Positions 33,385 through 37,042 of a stretch of DNA of 37,042 bases are shown piece after piece. The translations under genes were made by a program, and so were the position numbers. The notes below the pieces were generated by a model. The model made no database searches. It was not told the origin of the DNA and saw only the letters and a list, made by a program, of their open reading frames with translations. How positions within the stretch are numbered: position 1 is the stretch's first letter; every line of letters begins with the position of its first letter. Where the stretch lies: contig CAMUZU010000022.1 in the NCBI GenBank assembly GCA_947165295.1, positions 1 to 37,042 of the forward strand. Reading direction: 5' to 3'. The stretch comes from an uncultured Selenomonadales bacterium. Lineage in GTDB: Bacteria; Bacillota; Negativicutes; Selenomonadales; Selenomonadaceae.

Positions 33385-35238
33385 TCAACTTTTCGCGGGC
33401 GATTTTCCCTGCCGATAATCGGAAGAGAGCAACCACAGCGATTGATAACGCCCCATTTGCTCCAGCGCGTAATTCATGATCGAAAATGTGACTTCGACGT
33501 TTTTGCGAAGAATTTCGATAAACGTGTCGTGCGGCAAGGTCAAAAGTTCGGCGGTATCCGACAAGACTGTTGCGGAAATTTTAAAAGGTCGTTCGTCCAA
33601 AAGATACGTCGGGTTTACAAACGCATTCTTCTCGATGATGTCCAGCGTGTTGTACCAGCCGTCGCCCGTGTCGGCATTGCGTGAAAGTATTCCGTCCGCG
33701 ACGAAGATAAAATTTTCGTCAATCATTTCGTCGGGAATTCTGTCGCCTTCGTAGAGCGTGACAAGCTCAGCGTAGCCGTCGAACAAATCGATTGTGCCTT
33801 CAAGGCGTCCCTGCAAAGTCGGCAGTTGTCCGAGGAAGTTGCGAATTTTTTTGCGCTTGAGTTCGTCGGAAATTTCTTCTGGGCGGTGATTCGTTTCGAT
33901 ACGATTTTCAAGCCGCGCCATGAATTCGGAATAATTCGCGTCCCAATCGTCAAGCATGCGCTGAAGAATGAATTTGTAAAGTTCGCAAAGTTGCTCGATG
34001 CCGTTCGGCGAAAAAGTTTTTTCGTCGTAAAGAAAACCCATCGACAAACTTTGCTTGAAGCAGTAAATGTAAACGGCAAGTTTTACGGCGCGATTGTCCC
34101 ACGAAGCGCGGAAAATAAATTTCCCGTTCGGCTCGGCGGGCTTTGCGGCGTAATTCAAGCCCTGCGGAGAAATTTCCGTGAAGCTGATAAAGTGATTGAA
34201 CAGTTTTCGTTGCCCCGTCAAATCGCTCAGCTCAGTCCAATCGTCCAAGCCGTAAGGTTTCGAGATGATGCCTTGTCGAAATTGCTCGTCGACAATTTGC
34301 CCGACGGTTGAATCGTCGTCGCACGTCATGCGAACGGGAATAACATTAAACGCGGGCTTGTCGTCAACGTTCGACGAAAAAACTTGACACAGCAGACAGT
34401 CGCGCCGCTTGTTTGTCAGCTGCAACATAAATCCCCACGCGGTTTGCAAAATCGTCGTGAGCATGACGCGGTTGGCTTTGGAACGAACGTTGAGCTTGTC
34501 GAGAATTTCGGCGGGAATCGTCGTGCGGAAATTTTTTCGACCGTGTTCGCCCGAAGAATTTTGCTCGTAAGGCAGTTTGGCAACGGGCGGCGCATTGTCG
34601 AGAATTTTTGTCCAGTAATCGTGAATCGCCCGATGATTTTTCGTCGGAAGGTTATCTAAAATTTTTGTTATGTCAAACTCGGCGGGAATTCCCGTTACTT
34701 GCGCGAAAAATTCTTCCGCGTCGAAAGCTTGAGCGATAAGTTGAGCCATCGTCACCAACACGGCAAATTCTTCGTCGCCGGTCTTGTACACCGCAAACCG
34801 AATCAGCGGGTCGCTTGCAAGGTTAATTTCACGGCGTGCGTCCGCTTCAAAAATTTTTCGGAAGTCTTCCTCAATGTCCCGGCTGTCCGTCAAGTTGCGG
34901 AAAATTATTTCGGGCTTGACGGTGCCGACGGGACGAGTAACTTTAACCGTGCGCGTGCCGACGTTGCAAAAATTGACGCGCAACTTTTCGTTGTCGTCCA
35001 AAAATCTCTTGACCGTGACGCCGAATTTAATCGGGCTGACGGAGCCGCGAACTTTGTAGAGCGTGTGACTGAAAAAATACGGCGACAGAAAATTGTTGCC
35101 CGCGAAAAATTTTTCTTCACGGACATTCAAACTTTCAATCGCTTCAAGTTTATGGGGATTGTAACCGCCCGTTTGCGCCCCGTAGACGTGCTCCAAAACA
35201 TTTTTTTCATCGTTGGTGAGTTGTGAGGTAATATCCAC
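33385..35238 (-). CDS. Degenerate NRPS condensation domain fused to a cyclic-nucleotide-binding domain
   Basis: A 617-aa protein. Residues about 40-440 resemble an NRPS condensation or acyltransferase fold (FSHTLYKVRG, DNEKLRVNF, DPLIRFAVYK, FNVIPVRM, FNHFISFTEI). The catalytic HHxxxDG is absent; the equivalent stretch reads VTMAQLIAQAFDAE near 162-175. Residues about 470-595 form a CRP-like cNMP-binding jelly roll (VTLYEGDRIPDEMI, FIFVADGILS, ISATVLSDTAELLTLPHDTF), with no DNA-binding HTH. No NRPS, PKS, carrier or adenylation genes are nearby. Its function is unknown; it may be a non-catalytic sensor. GTG 35238 has GGAGG 7 nt upstream. A weak promoter (TTGCTT, 18 nt, TAGGAT) lies upstream. 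It is transcribed towards serC, which has its own promoter. Confidence 0.65.
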   Translation of the reverse strand: MDITSQLTNDEKNVLEHVYGAQTGGYNPHKLEAIESLNVREEKFFAGNNFLSPYFFSHTLYKVRGSVSPIKFGVTVKRFLDDNEKLRVNFCNVGTRTVKVTRPVGTVKPEIIFRNLTDSRDIEEDFRKIFEADARREINLASDPLIRFAVYKTGDEEFAVLVTMAQLIAQAFDAEEFFAQVTGIPAEFDITKILDNLPTKNHRAIHDYWTKILDNAPPVAKLPYEQNSSGEHGRKNFRTTIPAEILDKLNVRSKANRVMLTTILQTAWGFMLQLTNKRRDCLLCQVFSSNVDDKPAFNVIPVRMTCDDDSTVGQIVDEQFRQGIISKPYGLDDWTELSDLTGQRKLFNHFISFTEISPQGLNYAAKPAEPNGKFIFRASWDNRAVKLAVYIYCFKQSLSMGFLYDEKTFSPNGIEQLCELYKFILQRMLDDWDANYSEFMARLENRIETNHRPEEISDELKRKKIRNFLGQLPTLQGRLEGTIDLFDGYAELVTLYEGDRIPDEMIDENFIFVADGILSRNADTGDGWYNTLDIIEKNAFVNPTYLLDERPFKISATVLSDTAELLTLPHDTFIEILRKNVEVTFSIMNYALEQMGRYQSLWLLSSDYRQGKSPAKS

Positions 35239-35292
35239 GTGAATTCCTCCTTCGGCGATATCCTACAACAGGCAACGGCGAATAAGCAACAG

Positions 35293-35332
35293 AAATTTAA
35301 TTGCCAATTCCGCATTACGAATTACGCATTGA
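35293..35332. repeat. AT-rich short-unit repeat upstream of ilvA
   Basis: AATTCCGCATTACGAATTAC followed by GCATTG lies between the divergent condensation/cNMP and ilvA genes. It recalls the AATTAGGAATT units after flgH in style, not in exact sequence. It overlaps the likely ilvA -35. Confidence 0.4.
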
Positions 35333-35357
35333 TTTTCGGCCGCCGTAATGGTAAATT
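35329..35357 (+). promoter_or_regulatory. Possible ilvA promoter
   Basis: TTGATT (35329-35334), a 17-nt spacer and TAAATT (35352-35357), about 33 nt before the TTG start. Both boxes match the consensus at 4 of 6 positions. Confidence 0.45.
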
Positions 35358-35389
35358 ATTTGCACTTGATTAACGGGAGGTTTTAAGTT

Positions 35390-36655
35390 TTGAGCGACAC
35401 CAACACCGACGAAAAAATTTTGTCGCCGAAAGAGATCGTCGAACGCACGACAATAGCCGACGTGTACCGCGCCGATAAACAGCTCGCGGGGGTCGTCAAG
35501 AAGACGAAACTCATTCCGAGCGATTTTTTTTCGGACTTGAGCGGCAACGAGGTCTTCCTCAAACCCGAAAACATGCAACACACCGGCGCATTCAAACTTC
35601 GCGGCGCATACAACAAAATCAGCCGCTTGACCGACGACGAAAAACAGCGCGGAGTCATCACGGCTTCGGCGGGCAACCACGCGCAGGGCGTCGCCTTCGC
35701 AGCTCAAAAGCTCGGCGTCAAGGCTGTCATCTGTATGCCTGCAACCACGCCGATTTTGAAAGTCGAGGCAACCAAAGCTTACGGCGCGCAAGTCGTCCTG
35801 CACGGCGACGGTTTCGACGACGCGTATAAACACAGCTTGGAACTGTGCAAGGCGCACGGTTATGTTTACGTTCACCCGTTCAACGACCTTGAAGTCATTT
35901 TGGGTCAAGGCACAACCGCGCTTGAAATCATCAACGAACTTAAAGACGTTGACGCGATTTTAGTTCCAATCGGCGGCGGCGGCTTCGCTTCGGGTGTCGC
36001 GCTTGCCACCAAAGTCGTCAGCCCGCACGTGAAAGTTATCGGCGTCGAACCCGAAAATGCGGCTTGCATGAAGGCGGCTCTTGACGCGGGCAAAATTGTT
36101 TCGCTCAAAAGCTCCGACACGGTTGCCGACGGTTGCGCGGTCAAAACTGCGGGCGATTTGACGTTCGCTTTCTGCCAAAAATATCTCGACGAAATTGTCA
36201 CCGTCAATGAAATGGAAATCATGTCCGCCTTGCTGTACCTGATTGAAAAACACAAACTCATTGCCGAAGGCGCAGGCGTTTTAAGTTTGGCGGCTTTGAA
36301 CAAGTTGGACTTCAAGGGCAAAAAAGTCGTCGCGATTGTCAGCGGCGGCAACATCGACATTTCTACGTTGAGCGCACTTATTGACAAAGCTTTGATTGTT
36401 CGCGGACGAATTTTCTGCTTCGGCGTTTTACTTGCCGACAAGCCCGGCGAACTTTTGAACGTGTCACGAATTCTTTCCGAAGAGAACGCCAACGTCATCA
36501 AGCTCGAACACGACCAAGCCCGCGTCACCGACAGCTTTAAGAAAGTCGGACTTGAAGTCACCGTCGAAACGCACAATCACGAACACATCGACCGAATCGT
36601 CGCCGCGCTCAACCGCAACGGCTACGAAATCGAAAAGATTGACTTGCTCCGTTGA
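35390..36655 (+). CDS. ilvA: Threonine ammonia-lyase with C-terminal ACT domain
   Basis: A 421-aa PLP enzyme deaminating threonine to 2-oxobutanoate, the first step towards isoleucine. The PLP lysine is K69 in TGAFKLRGAYN. SAGNHAQGVAFAA and IGGGGFASGVAL bind substrate and phosphate. The last 80 residues form one ACT domain (DKPGELLNVSRILSEENANV), as in the single-ACT, TdcB-like or IlvA2 type, not the two-domain E. coli IlvA. TTG 35390 has GGAGG 8 nt upstream. It could be catabolic or biosynthetic, which the neighbours do not decide. Confidence 0.93.
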   Translation: MSDTNTDEKILSPKEIVERTTIADVYRADKQLAGVVKKTKLIPSDFFSDLSGNEVFLKPENMQHTGAFKLRGAYNKISRLTDDEKQRGVITASAGNHAQGVAFAAQKLGVKAVICMPATTPILKVEATKAYGAQVVLHGDGFDDAYKHSLELCKAHGYVYVHPFNDLEVILGQGTTALEIINELKDVDAILVPIGGGGFASGVALATKVVSPHVKVIGVEPENAACMKAALDAGKIVSLKSSDTVADGCAVKTAGDLTFAFCQKYLDEIVTVNEMEIMSALLYLIEKHKLIAEGAGVLSLAALNKLDFKGKKVVAIVSGGNIDISTLSALIDKALIVRGRIFCFGVLLADKPGELLNVSRILSEENANVIKLEHDQARVTDSFKKVGLEVTVETHNHEHIDRIVAALNRNGYEIEKIDLLR

Positions 36656-36679
36656 CGACTGCAACAGCAATCGAAAACC

Positions 36680-36784
36680 GGCCGTCATGGATGACGGCCG
36701 CAATCCGCCTGTCGCACGATACAGGATGTATCGTAGCAGGCGCAGTTTTCTTTGCTACTTTCTTTTGCTGCCAAAAGAAAGTAG
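36680..36784 (+). repeat. Three-hairpin dispersed element, copy E
   Basis: Hairpin 1 GGCCGTCATGGATGACGGCC (36680-36699). Hairpin 2 has GCCTG/CAGGC arms around CGATACAGGATGTATCG (36707-36741), with a C-G closing pair where A and B have T-A. Linker CAGTTTTCTTTG. Hairpin 3 CTACTTTCTTTTG paired over 13 bp (36755-36784). It lies between ilvA and rsmD. Confidence 0.9.
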
Positions 36785-36854
36785 ATTCAACAAAACAAAA
36801 TTTCACGAACGACTTCAATCGCATTGACGCCGCAGTCAACGAGGAGAACAAACC

Positions 36855-37042
36855 ATGCGAATCATCACGGGCAAAGCACGCGGCTTGAAGTTGAAAACGC
36901 CCGACGGATTTTCGACGCGCCCGACGGCCGATCGCGTCAAAGAATCGCTGTTCAACATCCTGAACGGGCTGATAACTTTCGCCGAAGTCAACGCGGTACT
37001 CGACATCTTCGCGGGCACGGGCGCACTCGGTCTCGAATCAAT
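36855..37042 (+). CDS. rsmD: 16S rRNA (guanine(966)-N(2))-methyltransferase RsmD (partial, 5' end)
   Basis: The first 62 codons read MRIITGKARGLKLKTPDGF and continue with RPTADRVKESLFNIL and the SAM motif VLDIFAGTGALGLES, all diagnostic of RsmD, which methylates G966 of 16S rRNA. The NPPY-like catalytic motif lies beyond the window. The ATG has GAGGAG about 8 nt upstream. It follows copy E of the three-hairpin element. Confidence 0.93.
   Translation, partial: MRIITGKARGLKLKTPDGFSTRPTADRVKESLFNILNGLITFAEVNAVLDIFAGTGALGLES

Overview
The window looks like chromosome of a diderm Firmicute of the class Negativicutes (Selenomonas-like). It carries P-ring and L-ring flagellar genes (flgI, flgH, flgA), which imply an outer membrane, next to Firmicute-type genes: DUF116, the TIGR03960/DUF2344 radical SAM fusion and a yebC-ruvC-ruvA cluster. 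Codon use is uniform throughout. Ribosome sites follow GGAGG (or GAGGTGA) about 8 nt before the start, and many starts are TTG or GTG. This taxonomic placement is inference from gene content. No tRNA, rRNA, CRISPR array, transposase or integrase was found.

Layout. (1) 1-8274, minus strand: an M48 metalloprotease with TPRs, a DegT-type sugar aminotransferase, a zinc-ribbon methyltransferase, a methyltransferase-like protein, a large GIY-YIG/helicase/methylase restriction-modification protein, and the first codons of a probable nucleotidyltransferase. Nearly all junctions overlap. (2) 8300-15309, minus strand: a promoter, pdp and nupC (nucleoside salvage), then flgG-flgA-flgH-small ORFs-flgI-flgJ and a terminator. 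(3) 15353-17411, plus strand: a secreted 3D-domain/peptidoglycan-binding protein, queD and queE. (4) 17429-23912, minus strand: tyrS, a secreted NlpC/P60-like enzyme, a GNAT enzyme, yebC, ruvC, ruvA, DUF116 and dnaB, ending in a UUCG-loop terminator. (5) 24048-28096, minus strand: two adjacent dynamin-like GTPases resembling the LeoA/LeoBC (Eleos) pair, a likely membrane-acting defence locus. (6) 28212-31985, plus strand: rodA and a radical SAM-DUF2344 fusion. (7) 32197-35238, minus strand: serC and a protein joining a degenerate NRPS condensation domain to a cyclic-nucleotide-binding domain. (8) 35329-37042, plus strand: ilvA and the start of rsmD.

Across these regions lies an element of three consecutive hairpins, present five times in 37 kb. 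Hairpin 1 is invariant. The stems of hairpins 2 and 3 differ between copies but stay paired. It sits only between genes, including inside the ruv and flagellar operons. Smaller short-unit repeats (GGGACAAG-type, GGAATTA-type, GGTGTCA-type) also occur. One has entered the flexible linker of RuvA in frame, and another appears to have broken a small ORF after flgH.

The least explained items are the three-hairpin family, the paired dynamin-like GTPases, the restriction-modification array and the condensation/cNMP fusion.
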